The notes beneath the pieces are model-generated. The model was not told the origin of the DNA and did no database searches. It saw only the letters and a list, made by a program, of their open reading frames with translations. The position numbers and the translations under genes are program-made. Below are positions 47,060-57,853 of a stretch of DNA of 64,000 nt, piece after piece; within the stretch, counting starts at the first letter, position 1; every line of letters begins with the position of its first letter. Location of the stretch: positions 62,001-126,000 of the forward strand of contig NZ_JAPMOU010000014.1 of the NCBI RefSeq assembly GCF_028858535.1, given 5' to 3'. Origin of the DNA: Spartinivicinus poritis. Lineage in GTDB: Bacteria > Pseudomonadota > Gammaproteobacteria > Pseudomonadales > Zooshikellaceae.

Positions 47060-47371
47060 TTATTCACCTTGCCATTGGAATCTTTGTAACGAGACTTTTT
47101 GGTTATCGAAGATAATACCTTCTGCTTCGAGTTTCTCTTTTTGTATTGAGAACTGCTTACTATCTCGCGGAAATGATAAGCAGCCTTTGCTATTAATTAC
47201 CCGGTGCCAGGGTAGCCCAGAACCGTGTGGCAGTTGTTTGAGTACACTGCCCACCATCCGTGCGTGATTGGGCAAGCCAGCCATTCTGGCTACTTGGCCA
47301 TAGGTAGCAACCCGGCCTTTAGGTATTAAACTAACGACTTGCCAAATGCGGGCATTTTTTGTTGGATCCAT
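47060..47371 (-). CDS. Alkyltransferase-like protein (MGMT family, no active Cys)
   Basis: A 103-residue protein of the MGMT DNA-binding fold. It has IPKGRVATYGQVARMAG and LPWHRVINSKG. In true O6-alkylguanine transferases the latter is PCHR; here the acceptor Cys is Trp, which is the mark of the ATL group (E. coli YbaZ). Such proteins bind O6-alkylguanine and pass the lesion to nucleotide-excision repair. Length and motifs are normal for the group. Confidence 0.93.
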   Translation of the reverse strand: MDPTKNARIWQVVSLIPKGRVATYGQVARMAGLPNHARMVGSVLKQLPHGSGLPWHRVINSKGCLSFPRDSKQFSIQKEKLEAEGIIFDNQKVSLQRFQWQGE

Positions 47372-47709
47372 TGCTGCTTCTTTTATGATCGTAATAACTT
47401 AGTGGTAGTGATGACTGAAGTAGTGATGGTTAATATAGGTTGACAATAACTGTGTTGATGATGCTGAAAAAAATTAATTATTCAAGCTGCAATAAATTAG
47501 TTGAAGCAAATAAACAGTTATTGGCCTTAGACAGCCGCCATCATAGCGATGACAAACTTTTTATCAAATTGAATTATTCATTTATGCATGTATCTAACCG
47601 TACTCAGTTTTCTTTTAGTAAGCATTAATTATCAATTAAACATATTTCAACCCGTGGTTACTAACTTAGTCAGTAGCTGTTGGCCTTATTAAGAAGTTTC
47701 TGTGATCGT
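47372..47709. other. 338-base divergent intergenic region
   Basis: The region lies between the ATL gene and the DUF481 gene. A 62-codon frame (47440-47628) is present but has no resemblance to a known protein and no convincing ribosome site, so I do not call it. No repeat or RNA is seen. Confidence 0.5.
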
Positions 47710-48729
47710 ATGATGTCAAGGTTAATAAAACAGATAGTCTATACCTGCCTTATATTTATCAGTTGCTCTGCTGTTGCTGATACCCTTACGCTCTCTAATG
47801 GCGATAAAATTTCTGGAAAAATTAAGTATCTCGACCAAGAGATACTAGTAATTAAAACACCTTATGCCAATATTCAGTTGGATTGGACTAAGGTGAAATC
47901 CATTAAGACTAAAAAGCCAATGACTATTGTTACTCGCTCTGGTGATGTGGTGCATGGCAAGCTAGCTAGTGATGGGGCACTGTATCATGTCAAGCAAGCA
48001 GATGGTGAAGTGGTTGAATTTGCTGCTTTAAATGGAATCAGCCAGCTTTACCCCAAAGAGGATAAAGAAAAACCTTGGCGGTTTTCTGGGAAAACCTACG
48101 CGTTTCTTGAGTTAAAAGATGGAAATACAGAGTCTGAAGAGCTGAATTTTGATGCTGATTTAAGCTTTGTTCATGGAGTACATCGTCATGACGTCGGGCT
48201 AGAAACTGATCGTACGACTAAAAAGGAGCATGTGGTAGAAGATAAGTTGCAAGCTGATTACAGCTATGACTACTTTTACAACCAGCACTGGTACTTTACT
48301 ACCAACCTAGGCTATGAAGAAGACGGTATCAAAGAGCTGAATGAACGACTCTCTGCTGGTATTGGTTTGGGTTATGAATTCTTCAATACACCACTACACA
48401 AGCTTTCTGTTGAAGGTGGTATTAACCATATTCGAGAAAAATACCGGGATGAAGGGGTGAAAGAGTTCGAGGTGTTCCGTTGGGCCCTCGACTACAACAA
48501 GGAAATGATATTTTTTGATAAACTGTCGTTCTTCCACAACCACGAAATGTTTATCCCTAAAGAATCAAGCAAGAACTTCCGCTTCGAAAGTGAAACCGGT
48601 TTTGAATACAGGCTACCTTATAATATCTCAACAGTACTGCAGTATGAGTACGACTACGATAACTACCCAGCAGAGGGTAAGCATAAGAAAGATAGCACCT
48701 TCTCCTTTGGGGTAGGGTATAAGTGGTAA
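47710..48729 (+). CDS. DUF481 outer-membrane beta-barrel protein (YdiY-like)
   Basis: A 339-residue protein with a signal peptide (IVYTCLIFISCSAVA), two short beta-rich repeats in residues 25-120 (LTLSNGDKISGKIKYLDQEI and TIVTRSGDVVHGKLASDGA), and a C-terminal barrel of the DUF481 family (from KPWRFSGKTYAFLELKDGNTE) ending in the aromatic strand FSFGVGYKW. The function of the family is unknown; E. coli YdiY is an acid-inducible member. Two adjacent ATG codons (47710, 47713) are equally good starts. Confidence 0.85.
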   Translation: MMSRLIKQIVYTCLIFISCSAVADTLTLSNGDKISGKIKYLDQEILVIKTPYANIQLDWTKVKSIKTKKPMTIVTRSGDVVHGKLASDGALYHVKQADGEVVEFAALNGISQLYPKEDKEKPWRFSGKTYAFLELKDGNTESEELNFDADLSFVHGVHRHDVGLETDRTTKKEHVVEDKLQADYSYDYFYNQHWYFTTNLGYEEDGIKELNERLSAGIGLGYEFFNTPLHKLSVEGGINHIREKYRDEGVKEFEVFRWALDYNKEMIFFDKLSFFHNHEMFIPKESSKNFRFESETGFEYRLPYNISTVLQYEYDYDNYPAEGKHKKDSTFSFGVGYKW

Positions 48730-48777
48730 TGCCCTTTTGTGGTACTGCTTTTTTGGAGTAGGTTGTCGTAAAAGCCA

Positions 48778-48938
48778 TTTCCCCCCTTTGAAAAAGGGGG
48801 GAGCAGGGGGGATTTAAAGTTGCCAGCGTGCTTGTTCTACTTCAGTCAATTTGATCATAATTGGCAAGCGAATTGTTAAAGTTGCTTGAGTAGGTCTTCA
48901 TGAAATCCCCCTCAGTCCCCCTTTTTCAAAGGGGGAAG
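48778..48938 (+). repeat. REP-type inverted pair, copy 1
   Basis: Left arm CCCCCCTTTGAAAAAGGGGG continues with GAGCAGGGGGGATTT; right arm at 48903-48937 is AAATCCCCCTCAGTCCCCCT followed by TTTTCAAAGGGGGAA. Each arm is itself a hairpin, and the two are inverted relative to each other, about 90 bases apart. The same pair, in opposite orientation, is at 59507-59632, sharing also the flanking GAGTAG..TTCATGAAAT. It resembles REP/BIME elements mobilised by a RAYT transposase in trans. Confidence 0.85.
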
Positions 48939-48976
48939 CTATATTTTGTTATAGTGTTTATCCTCAAATTGAAGAG

Positions 48977-49116
48977 TTGTTAGGCAAGGCGTTGAGCGAT
49001 GAAGCCCCAGGAGCTTATTTGTGATAAGTGACTGGGGTGAAGGCAGTTAAATGCTCCTGCACGAACTGCATTCCCACCATCCGTGGTGGTCAACTGAAAA
49101 CAACATAGCCTAACAG
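48977..49116. repeat. Inverted-repeat element with a family A-like core
   Basis: TGTTAGGC at the left and GCCTAACA at the right form short terminal inverted repeats. The core GATGAAGCCCCAGGAGCTTA to GATAAGTGACTGGGGTGA resembles the hairpin core of A3. A second perfect hairpin CCACCA, TCCG, TGGTGG is at 49074-49089. It fills most of the gap between the DUF481 gene and the SDR gene. Confidence 0.6.
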
Positions 49117-49132
49117 TTATTCAAGAAGAGGA

Positions 49133-49894
49133 TTAAAGGCGGAAGGCGCCGTCTACTTCTATCACTCTTCCCGAAAAATAATCATTCTGTAGAATAAACT
49201 CAGCTGCTTGTGCAATCTCATCAGGAGTGCCCATTCTGTTTAAAGGGATTTGCGAGGTCATGCGTTCCAGTGCGTCTGGTTTCATGCTGGCAGTCATTTC
49301 CGTACCAATAAAACCAGGTGCAATGGCAGCACAGCGAATACCATGTCGAGCCAGTTCTTTTGCCCAGGTAACGGTTAAGGCAACTGCACCAGCTTTGGCT
49401 GCAGCATAGTTGGTTTGGCCGATATTGCCTGCCCGCGCAATGCTGGAAATGTTGATAATGACGCCAGGCTGTTGCTTTTCAATCATTTTTGCAGCACATT
49501 CACGACCACATAAAAACAGTCCAGTCAGATTGACATCAATAACGCTTTGCCATTCTGCCAAGCTCATTTTATTGACGATTTGTCCGTCTTTGACTTTCAC
49601 TAACATGCGGTCCCGTAAAACTCCGGCATTATTGATGAGCGCATCAATCTTTCCAAACTGTTGACTCACTTGCTCAAATAAGTTTTCAACGGATGTTTCA
49701 TCTGCCACATTGGCTATAAATGAGTGAGCTTTTGCACCAAGTGATTGGCAGTGATTAACTGCTTCTAGTAATTTATCTTCATTAAGGTCTACCAATGCTA
49801 GTTGAGCTTGCTGCTTGGCAAAGCGCTCGGCCATAGCTCTGCCCAGCCCTTGAGCAGCTCCAGTAATGACAATGACTTTATTGGTAATATCCAT
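49133..49894 (-). CDS. Short-chain dehydrogenase/reductase, FabG-like
   Basis: A 253-residue classical SDR: cofactor loop TGAAQGLG, NNAG at about residue 89, and the catalytic Ser-Tyr-Lys set in ISSIARAGNIGQTNYAAAK. The PGFIGTEMTASM and VIEVDGAFRL segments are typical of FabG-like 3-oxoacyl reductases. An extra GQIVNKMSLAEW insert precedes the helix after NNAG. It is divergent from the HugZ-like gene, with a Fur box between them. The substrate cannot be told. Confidence 0.88.
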   Translation of the reverse strand: MDITNKVIVITGAAQGLGRAMAERFAKQQAQLALVDLNEDKLLEAVNHCQSLGAKAHSFIANVADETSVENLFEQVSQQFGKIDALINNAGVLRDRMLVKVKDGQIVNKMSLAEWQSVIDVNLTGLFLCGRECAAKMIEKQQPGVIINISSIARAGNIGQTNYAAAKAGAVALTVTWAKELARHGIRCAAIAPGFIGTEMTASMKPDALERMTSQIPLNRMGTPDEIAQAAEFILQNDYFSGRVIEVDGAFRL

Positions 49895-49934
49895 TTAGTG
49901 GCTCCTAATTAATCTGGTAGTAGCTTATTTAGGT

Positions 49935-49953
49935 GAGAATGATTATTATTTTC
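49935..49953. promoter_or_regulatory. Fur box candidate between the SDR gene and the HugZ-like gene
   Basis: GAGAATGATTATTATTTTC matches the Fur consensus GATAATGATTATCATTATC at 16 of 19 positions. It is 45 bases before the HugZ-like start, a good place for repression of that haem-use gene. Confidence 0.7.
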
Positions 49954-49997
49954 TGGTAAGTCTTCGTTTATTGTTGGTAATACCACTGGTTAGAAAA

Positions 49998-50699
49998 ATG
50001 AGCAAAAAAGAGCAAGCAGCTTTAGCTGCACGACAGTTGTTACTAAACCAATATCATGGTGTTTTGGCTACTCAATCACTTTCATTACCTGGCTATCCGT
50101 TTGGTTCAGTAGTGCCGTATTGTTTGGATGGTAAAGGGAATTTAGTGATGCTGATTAGTCGCATTGCTCAGCATACAAAAAATATAGAGGCTGATAATAA
50201 AGTGTCGTTAACGGTAACGGAAGCCGATATTGATGATATTCAAACCGGCGCCAGACTCACTTGGGTGGGCGATGCTTATCAGGTAAATGATCCATTACTG
50301 GCTGAGCGTTACTATGCATTTTTCCCTCAAGCCAGAGGCTATCATCAAACTCATGACTTTGACTTTTATGTGATTGAACTGGTGCGTGCTCGCTTTATTG
50401 GTGGATTTGGCGAAATTTATTGGCTAGAGCCAGAGCTGCTAGTTAAGCCGAACCCTTTCTTCGGTGAGGTAGAACAGGGTATGGTACAACACATGAATCA
50501 GGACCATACTAAAGCCATGATAACCTATTGCCAAAAGGCCAGCATTCAGTTGCCAGATGGTGTAGCGCCTCAGATGGCAGGTATTGATAGTGAAGGGTTT
50601 AACCTGCGAGTTGCTGATAAAGTTGTGCGGCTTGCTTTTCATGAAGTGGCCGAAACACCTCAGCAAGTGCGAAAGCTGTTAGTCGCTATGGCCGGTTGA
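49998..50699 (+). CDS. HugZ-like haem-utilisation protein (split barrel plus DUF2470)
   Basis: A 233-residue protein. Residues 1-145 are a pyridoxamine-oxidase-like split barrel (GVLATQSLSLPGYPFGSVVPY, ISRIAQHTKNI, ARLTWVGDA), and residues about 155-233 are a DUF2470-type domain with MVQHMNQDH. This is the HugZ/HutZ layout, whose members bind haem and some degrade it to release iron. The Fur box upstream supports an iron role. I start at the ATG at 49998; a TTG 27 bases earlier is less likely. Confidence 0.85.
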   Translation: MSKKEQAALAARQLLLNQYHGVLATQSLSLPGYPFGSVVPYCLDGKGNLVMLISRIAQHTKNIEADNKVSLTVTEADIDDIQTGARLTWVGDAYQVNDPLLAERYYAFFPQARGYHQTHDFDFYVIELVRARFIGGFGEIYWLEPELLVKPNPFFGEVEQGMVQHMNQDHTKAMITYCQKASIQLPDGVAPQMAGIDSEGFNLRVADKVVRLAFHEVAETPQQVRKLLVAMAG

Positions 50700-50851
50700 T
50701 TAATCACCTGTACGACTTATTACATGTAAGGGGGTTGAAAATAACTGGATTTGCCTTCATCTTATAAAGAAATGAAGGCTTTGTTAGCAAAAAGTATGCT
50801 ATGAAGGGGTGGCTTCACTTCTTTATCAGTGTACTTTAGGAGATTAAAACC

Positions 50852-51319
50852 ATGCGCCCCTTATTAATGTTATTTATTGTTGTCCCCATTGTTGAAATGT
50901 TTGTGCTGATTAAAGTGGGGGAAGTTATTGGTGCGTGGTTAACTATTGGTTTAGTGCTGCTAACGGCTGTGATTGGGTTACAACTGCTGCGTCAACAAGG
51001 GTTGTCGACGTTAATGCATGCCCAGCAAAAAATGCAGCAAGGGCAAATACCTGCACAGGAAATGGCTGAAGGTATTGTACTGGCAGTAGGAGGTGCATTA
51101 TTACTCACACCGGGCTTTGTTACCGATGCCTTTGGCTTTTGCTGTTTACTTCCTTTTACCCGTCACTGGCTAATTAAACAGGCAATTAAGAAGGGCTTTA
51201 AAGTGCATAATGTGCATGCATCAGCTCACTTTACCGCAGAAGGATCTGCCCATCGCGACCCTCACATTATTGATGGGGAGTTTAAGCGAGAAGATGACTG
51301 GCATAAACTAAACAAATAA
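50852..51319 (+). CDS. fxsA: FxsA family membrane protein
   Basis: A 155-residue FxsA protein: helices LLMLFIVVPIVEMFVLIKVG and WLTIGLVLLTAVIGLQLLRQQG, then GGALLLTPGFVTDAFGFCCLLP. In E. coli high FxsA titrates F-plasmid exclusion and its gene is next to groESL, as here. The start ATG has AGGAGA 8 bases upstream. Members have a variable polar C-terminal tail, here ending HIIDGEFKREDDWHKLNK. Confidence 0.93.
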   Translation: MRPLLMLFIVVPIVEMFVLIKVGEVIGAWLTIGLVLLTAVIGLQLLRQQGLSTLMHAQQKMQQGQIPAQEMAEGIVLAVGGALLLTPGFVTDAFGFCCLLPFTRHWLIKQAIKKGFKVHNVHASAHFTAEGSAHRDPHIIDGEFKREDDWHKLNK

Positions 51320-51534
51320 CAGTGCCTCCAAAATACCCTATCACCTTATATCTCTCGGCCTTTGCGACAGCCTAAAGGCCTATATTGTAATAGTTACCCA
51401 CTATCCTCAGTACTGCTCGTGAGTTGTATCTTTGCGAGCATTTCAGATCCATCACATCCACAGAATACTACTTGAGTTGTCAGTCGATTAACTCTCTTGG
51501 TAGAAAAAAATTAAAAAAATTTTGTTGAAAGGTG

Positions 51535-51560
51535 TTGAAAAGTTTTTGGAGCAACCCCAT
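51535..51560 (+). promoter_or_regulatory. Sigma-32 heat-shock promoter of groESL
   Basis: TTGAAA at 51535-51540 and CCCCAT at 51555-51560 are 14 bases apart, which matches the RpoH consensus exactly in both boxes and spacing. Transcription would start near 51568, giving a leader of about 200 bases before groES. No CIRCE (HrcA) repeat is seen. Confidence 0.88.
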
Positions 51561-51647
51561 CTTCCTTCACACAAAAGTTTGATGTCAGTCATAGTATGGT
51601 CTGCCTTCGAGTTGTAGGCGCAATCTACTGATGGCTGGATCAATTTA

Positions 51648-51675
51648 GCTGCTTTCTTAAGGCTGCTTTCTTAAG
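51648..51675 (+). repeat. Tandem 14-base duplication in the groES leader
   Basis: GCTGCTTTCTTAAG is present twice without a spacer (51648-51661 and 51662-51675). It lies in the presumed untranslated leader, about 95 bases before the groES start. A recent slippage duplication is the simplest explanation. Confidence 0.8.
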
Positions 51676-51768
51676 GAATGCTGCATAGCAATAAGCTGAT
51701 TATGCTGTGCTGATTTATACGATAGTTGAGCAACACTCGGCGAATTGAAAAACATTGGAGAGTGATCA

Positions 51769-52062
51769 ATGAAAATCCGTCCATTACACGATCGCGTTGT
51801 CGTACGTCGTCAAGAAGAAGAAACCACTACTTCTGGCGGCATTGTGTTACCAGGTACTGCTGCTGAAAAGCCTAACCAAGGTGAAGTTGTTGCTATTGGT
51901 GAAGGCAGAGTTTTAGATAACGGCGAAGTACGTCCATTAAGTGTTAAGGTTGGCGACAAGGTCGTTTTTGGTCAGTACGCTGGAAGCAACACAGTAAAAA
52001 TTGACGGCGAAGAGCTGATCATCATGAATGAAAGCGAAATTTATGGTGTGTTGGAAGGCTAA
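51769..52062 (+). CDS. groES: GroES co-chaperonin
   Basis: The 97-residue Hsp10 subunit starts [18 protein letters not shown], followed by the mobile loop [16 protein letters not shown], and ends YGVLEG. It forms the lid of the GroEL chamber. GGAG stands 9 bases before the start. groEL follows 63 bases later on the same transcript from the sigma-32 promoter at 51535. Confidence 0.98.
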   Translation: MKIRPLHDRVVVRRQEEETTTSGGIVLPGTAAEKPNQGEVVAIGEGRVLDNGEVRPLSVKVGDKVVFGQYAGSNTVKIDGEELIIMNESEIYGVLEG

Positions 52063-52092
52063 GCCTTTTTAATTTATTTCTCGCTTTCTTAA

Positions 52093-53763
<1,671 letters not shown>

Positions 53764-53805
53764 TGTCGGCTATTTAGCCAAGCTTCCTCTTTGGCAGCTA
53801 ACGCT

Positions 53806-53832
53806 AAAAAACCCCTCAATTGAGGGGTTTTG
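53806..53832 (+). terminator. Intrinsic terminator of groESL
   Basis: AAAACCCCTCAATTGAGGGG followed by TTTT is a perfect palindrome with a T-run on the plus strand and, because of the A-run, on the minus strand too. It stands 43 bases after groEL and 28 bases beyond the stop of the convergent chemoreceptor gene, so it probably ends both transcripts. Confidence 0.9.
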
Positions 53833-53859
53833 CTGTTTTAGGGAAATGAAAAATTATGT

Positions 53860-55485
53860 TTAGTGGCCTAGTTTGTTAACGATTTTTTCAAGCTCATTAG
53901 ACAAATCTTCCAAAGCGGCGCTGGTTTGTGCAGTTTTTTCTGCTTGATCACTGTTGGAAGAAGCAATGGTGGTAATTTCATGGATGTTCTGGGTTATATC
54001 TTCTGCAACAGAGGTTTGCTCTTCTGCCGCAGTGGCAATTTGGTGGTTCATATCACGAATTTCTTCAACTGCCTGAGTAATATTTTTTAAAGCAGTACCA
54101 GCCTGAGATACTCTTTCTACCCCAAGATCGGTTTGGGTTTTGCCTCGCTCAATCGCTTCAACTGCGTGGTGTGCACCCACTTGAACATTTTCAATAATGC
54201 CTTGTATTTCTGCTGTCGATTGCTGAGTACGTTGGGCCAGTGTCCTTACTTCATCGGCCACGACTGCAAACCCTCGACCTTGATCACCTGCCCGTGCTGC
54301 TTCAATGGCTGCGTTTAGAGCTAGCAGGTTAGTTTGTTCAGCAATACCTCGAATGACGTCTAATACAGTACCAATACTTTTGGTGTCTTCTTCTAGCTTT
54401 TGAATAACCTCTGATGCATTAGCAATTTCTTGTGACATATTTTCAATGGTTTTAATAGTGCCTTCCATTACCGTCATGCTTTCCTGGGCTGATTCATCTG
54501 CTTGGCTGGCTGCACTAGCGGCGCCTTGAGCATGTTCTGCCACTTCATTTGCAGTGGCGGTCATTTGATTCATGGCTGTGGCTACTTGGTCCGTTCTGGA
54601 GTGCTGTTCCTGAATACCTTTGTTGATTCCAGATGAGATCTGCACTAATTCTGAGGAAGAAAAAGATAAGCTGCTTAAAGCATCTTTTAGGTTAGTCACA
54701 GTCGTTTTAAGGGAGAGCTGCAGCTGGTTGGCTGCACTGGCAAGTTTGCCAAGTTCATCTTCTCGGTCAAGCTGGAGTACGGTAGTAAGCTCACCCTCGC
54801 TAACATTGCTGATATGGTCGATTATTTGTCTGGTGGGTTTTACCAGAAAGTGATGTAACATCAAGCTTAGGGCAACACCAACAATCACTAAAATAACTAT
54901 CATGGATGAGGTAGCCACTAAACTGACTTTATTACTGTCTGCTTTTGCAGTAGCGGCTTCTTCCGCAGCTATTGTCGATAAGCGTGCAGCTGCTTCTTCC
55001 AGTAGCTTTGATGGTTCTCGATCAACACCACTGACGCTTTTATCGCCCTTACTGATATCAAACTTGGACTGAACAAAAGTATCCTTTCCTTGCCGGTATT
55101 TTGTGGCCATTTCTTGGTATTTAGTCCTGAAGTTTTCGAGAGTGTTGAGGGTTTCTTTGTCCTTAACATTTTGTTGAAGCGCTTCTAGCATGGTTTTTAT
55201 TTTTTTCTCTTGTGCTTCGAAACGCCCCCAGTATTTATTTAGTTGGTTAGCATCGTTACCGCGAATTAAAACATTTTTCCATTCCTGAACCTGTCGTTTA
55301 AATTCAAGATTAATTTGAGTAATGGTAAGCGCGTTATTAAACTCTTGATTAAGTAGTGTTTGATGCTGATCAACAGTATGACTAAATCTTAGAAAACCCC
55401 ATTCAGAAACAGCAAATATCAGGGTAAGACCCACAATAAATAATGAGAAAATTTTGACTACTAAGCTTTGCTTTAGCCACTCCAT
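53860..55485 (-). CDS. Methyl-accepting chemotaxis protein
   Basis: A 541-residue chemoreceptor: N-terminal helix ([19 protein letters not shown]), a periplasmic helical ligand-binding domain (about residues 35-190), a second helix ([20 protein letters not shown]), HAMP, and the signalling hairpin with the conserved tip [20 protein letters not shown] followed by [20 protein letters not shown]. The periplasmic domain is rich in polar helix ([17 protein letters not shown]) and looks like the four-helix-bundle type. The ligand is unknown. No C-terminal CheR/CheB-tethering pentapeptide is evident. Confidence 0.95.
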   Translation of the reverse strand: MEWLKQSLVVKIFSLFIVGLTLIFAVSEWGFLRFSHTVDQHQTLLNQEFNNALTITQINLEFKRQVQEWKNVLIRGNDANQLNKYWGRFEAQEKKIKTMLEALQQNVKDKETLNTLENFRTKYQEMATKYRQGKDTFVQSKFDISKGDKSVSGVDREPSKLLEEAAARLSTIAAEEAATAKADSNKVSLVATSSMIVILVIVGVALSLMLHHFLVKPTRQIIDHISNVSEGELTTVLQLDREDELGKLASAANQLQLSLKTTVTNLKDALSSLSFSSSELVQISSGINKGIQEQHSRTDQVATAMNQMTATANEVAEHAQGAASAASQADESAQESMTVMEGTIKTIENMSQEIANASEVIQKLEEDTKSIGTVLDVIRGIAEQTNLLALNAAIEAARAGDQGRGFAVVADEVRTLAQRTQQSTAEIQGIIENVQVGAHHAVEAIERGKTQTDLGVERVSQAGTALKNITQAVEEIRDMNHQIATAAEEQTSVAEDITQNIHEITTIASSNSDQAEKTAQTSAALEDLSNELEKIVNKLGH

Positions 55486-55652
55486 TACAACACCTCAATA
55501 GCTAACGCCTCTTACCGACAGAGTGAATCACTAAGTTGCTAACAGGTTTAAGTGTAGATGAAAGCTGACGTTTTTTTACAATGGAGTGACTAAAATTTAG
55601 CACCTGTGGAACTCAGTTCAACAGGCGCTAACGCCTAGTAGGTCTTGTAGGA

Positions 55653-56759
55653 TCAGATAGTCGCAAGTGCTAAGTGATTGTCCCAAGCGATACCTGCAAA
55701 ACGTTGTTGAGTCATTGGCGTCATCGAGCCTTGGTGGCATTTGATAGTATGCAAGTGCCCAAGCCCGGTCGTAACAGCACAATGATTCGTACTTATTGCA
55801 ACTGCTCCAGCGGCATCTGCCACATTGAGGGTAGTCCCTAACTTGCCGGTGCTTAGCTGCCAGCTCATGACTTGGTTTGCACGAGGGCAGGTAATAACAA
55901 CCGTATCAGCATGATCGAGAATGCAGACGCTCGCTGTGTATTGATTCATTTGCAGCCAGGCTAGTTCATCTCCAGCAAGTGGGGTTAGGGGGCGACCTTG
56001 AGCAAGTTGACTGGCAACTAAAGGCTCAATATCTGACTGGTCACCTTGATATTGCATACCGGCAACGATTTGTCCTTGTTGAGAAATAGCTAAGTGACGG
56101 ATACTCAGTTGGTGATGAACAAAGACTTGTTGATCAACCAGCTTGCCTGTCTCAATGCTGATATGACTCAGATTGGGGGCCATACTATCCAGGTTGAGTT
56201 TTTTTCTACCGCTGTTTGGGTGAGTTAAAATGCCCCCGTTGGCCACCACCAGAAATTGTCCATCGGGATGCAATACCAGTTCATGGGGGCCAATGCCGCC
56301 ACTGGCAATTTCTCCCTGGCGGGTAAAATGTTGGGTGTCATAAATGCCAATAACACCAGTGCCTTGCTGCCAGTTATTTTCTGTGCAAAACAGTAGTTTT
56401 CCATCTTGACTAAAAACACCATGGCCATAAAAGTGTCGTTTAGCGGCCGCATTTATCGCAGTAATTAATTTGCCTTGCTGCCAGTCAACAATATGTATCT
56501 GCTGGCCTGGTCGGCGGTCGAATACTGCTGCCAGCGGCTGATTAGGGTGAGTACTAATGGCATGGGCTCTGGCAGGTAAGGGTAATTGCCATGTTGGTTG
56601 ATGTGTAACAGTCGAAAAGGCCGCAACGCCATATTGGCCTGTTTGATTTTTATAGGCACTCACTAGGAGTGGGGTAGACGTGTTCGCCCAGTTATGCTGA
56701 CTGACTGCCAAACCGGTACCGCCTGCAACAAGGCTGATCAGAAATTGTCGCCGATCCAT
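55653..56759 (-). CDS. DUF1513 family protein, Tat-type signal
   Basis: A 368-residue protein of the DUF1513 beta-propeller type: repeated blades such as GHGVFSQDGKLLFCTEN, GIGPHELVLHPDGQFLVVANGG and HLAISQQGQIVAGMQYQ. The N terminus MDRRQFLISLVAGGTGLAVS has an Arg-Arg pair and hydrophobic stretch like a twin-arginine signal, so it is probably exported folded. I start it at the ATG at 56759, just before the RR motif. It is the last gene of the imelysin/DUF1111 run. Its role is unknown; linkage to imelysins suggests iron or copper handling in the periplasm. Confidence 0.82.
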   Translation of the reverse strand: MDRRQFLISLVAGGTGLAVSQHNWANTSTPLLVSAYKNQTGQYGVAAFSTVTHQPTWQLPLPARAHAISTHPNQPLAAVFDRRPGQQIHIVDWQQGKLITAINAAAKRHFYGHGVFSQDGKLLFCTENNWQQGTGVIGIYDTQHFTRQGEIASGGIGPHELVLHPDGQFLVVANGGILTHPNSGRKKLNLDSMAPNLSHISIETGKLVDQQVFVHHQLSIRHLAISQQGQIVAGMQYQGDQSDIEPLVASQLAQGRPLTPLAGDELAWLQMNQYTASVCILDHADTVVITCPRANQVMSWQLSTGKLGTTLNVADAAGAVAISTNHCAVTTGLGHLHTIKCHQGSMTPMTQQRFAGIAWDNHLALATI

Positions 56760-56763
56760 GTTA

Positions 56764-57837
56764 TTAATCTCCATCATTAGCATTAAAACTAATGATTACA
56801 CCTAATTTGTCGGGTAATTGCTGACTGAACAGTTGTTTTAATTGTTTTAAGTTTTCAGCCAGTTGAGAGGCCTGCTTTAACTGCTGCTGTTTTAATAAAA
56901 TAAAAAGTGATTGTTTAAATTGACCAAGCAGTGTAAAGGTAAAGTTAAATTGTTGATCGATTTTCTCAGCTAATAAATTCCCTTGTTTTTTCTCCAATAG
57001 TAGCGGCTTTAATTGAACCTGATAAAGTTGCTTGATGCTAATTAAATTGTGCTTAATATTGTCGATTGAATGTTGACTACGCCAGGACTCAGCAAAATAA
57101 GGGTTTGCTTTTTGTTTACCGAGGGGCATAACCAGCTTCTTGTGACTACGCTCGATTAGGGTCGCCATGCCATTAAGTAATTGGCTGATACTCTCTTCGA
57201 CAGTTGGTTTATTCGTAGCAGTTTCAGTTTGCCAGCTTTTTTCAAGCTGCTGAGCATTTGCAAATAAATGAGCACTGATACTGGCCAACATTTTACAGCG
57301 TTGAGAACTGTTAGTGACCTGTTGATCAGGTTTAAGCTGAGGATCAAATAATAAATATTCAGCTGCGCTTAACCCTTGAACCAGTACACTGGATGTTTTA
57401 ACTGTTTCTATAGAAATTGTATTTGGCTGAGAATGAGTGGCTAAAAAACCTTCTACTTTTCGCTTGATCAGGTTTTTTTTATCAGGCCAGAACTGAAACC
57501 GCCAAGCCATATTACCCTGTTGTACTGGACCAAAATTAATCACCTCAGCAATCATCCAGCTATTCATCAATTGTCGCCAGTGATTTTGTACAACTGTAAA
57601 CTTTGCTGCAGAAGGTGATTGACACAGCTCTAAAGATGATTGCTGGAAGTAACGGGCTGAGTTGGTTAGCTGTTGATAAAACCCTGACACTTGTTGATGT
57701 ACGCTTAGTGCTGCTGGTGGCGGTGGAGAATCGGCCGAAGCCACATTGCTCAGCCAGTAGCTGTTACTAGCGGCAATGAGCAATGTTGTTAGGAGGTAGG
57801 TTTTACTTAAGACAGTTGGAAGTTGTTTAAAGTTCAT
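56764..57837 (-). CDS. Imelysin family protein, variant active-site motif
   Basis: A 357-residue secreted protein with a signal peptide (LLTTLLIAASNSYWLSNVASA). It belongs to the imelysin/EfeO-like helical-bundle family. At the place of the GxHxxE motif it reads GLSAAEYLLF: the His is Ser while the Glu is kept. It is therefore unlikely to bind metal in the same way as the first imelysin of this locus (59686-61008). It is 16 bases behind the DUF1111 gene and 4 bases before the DUF1513 start, so these are one operon. It resembles the second imelysin of Pseudomonas-type loci. Confidence 0.75.
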   Translation of the reverse strand: MNFKQLPTVLSKTYLLTTLLIAASNSYWLSNVASADSPPPPAALSVHQQVSGFYQQLTNSARYFQQSSLELCQSPSAAKFTVVQNHWRQLMNSWMIAEVINFGPVQQGNMAWRFQFWPDKKNLIKRKVEGFLATHSQPNTISIETVKTSSVLVQGLSAAEYLLFDPQLKPDQQVTNSSQRCKMLASISAHLFANAQQLEKSWQTETATNKPTVEESISQLLNGMATLIERSHKKLVMPLGKQKANPYFAESWRSQHSIDNIKHNLISIKQLYQVQLKPLLLEKKQGNLLAEKIDQQFNFTFTLLGQFKQSLFILLKQQQLKQASQLAENLKQLKQLFSQQLPDKLGVIISFNANDGD

Positions 57838-57853
57838 GTCGGCATCTAAAGAA

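Noticed and set aside
47440-47628. 62-codon open frame upstream of the DUF481 gene
   Set aside because: No recognisable similarity, no clear ribosome site, and composition like the surrounding non-coding DNA.
48781-48937. C/G-rich hairpins as intrinsic terminators or a CRISPR-like array
   Set aside because: Only two arms per element, inverted and not direct, with no regular spacers; the same pair occurs elsewhere, which marks it as a REP-type repeat.
55486-55652. Regulatory element between the chemoreceptor and DUF1513 genes
   Set aside because: No palindrome, promoter box or repeat could be made out in this short gap.
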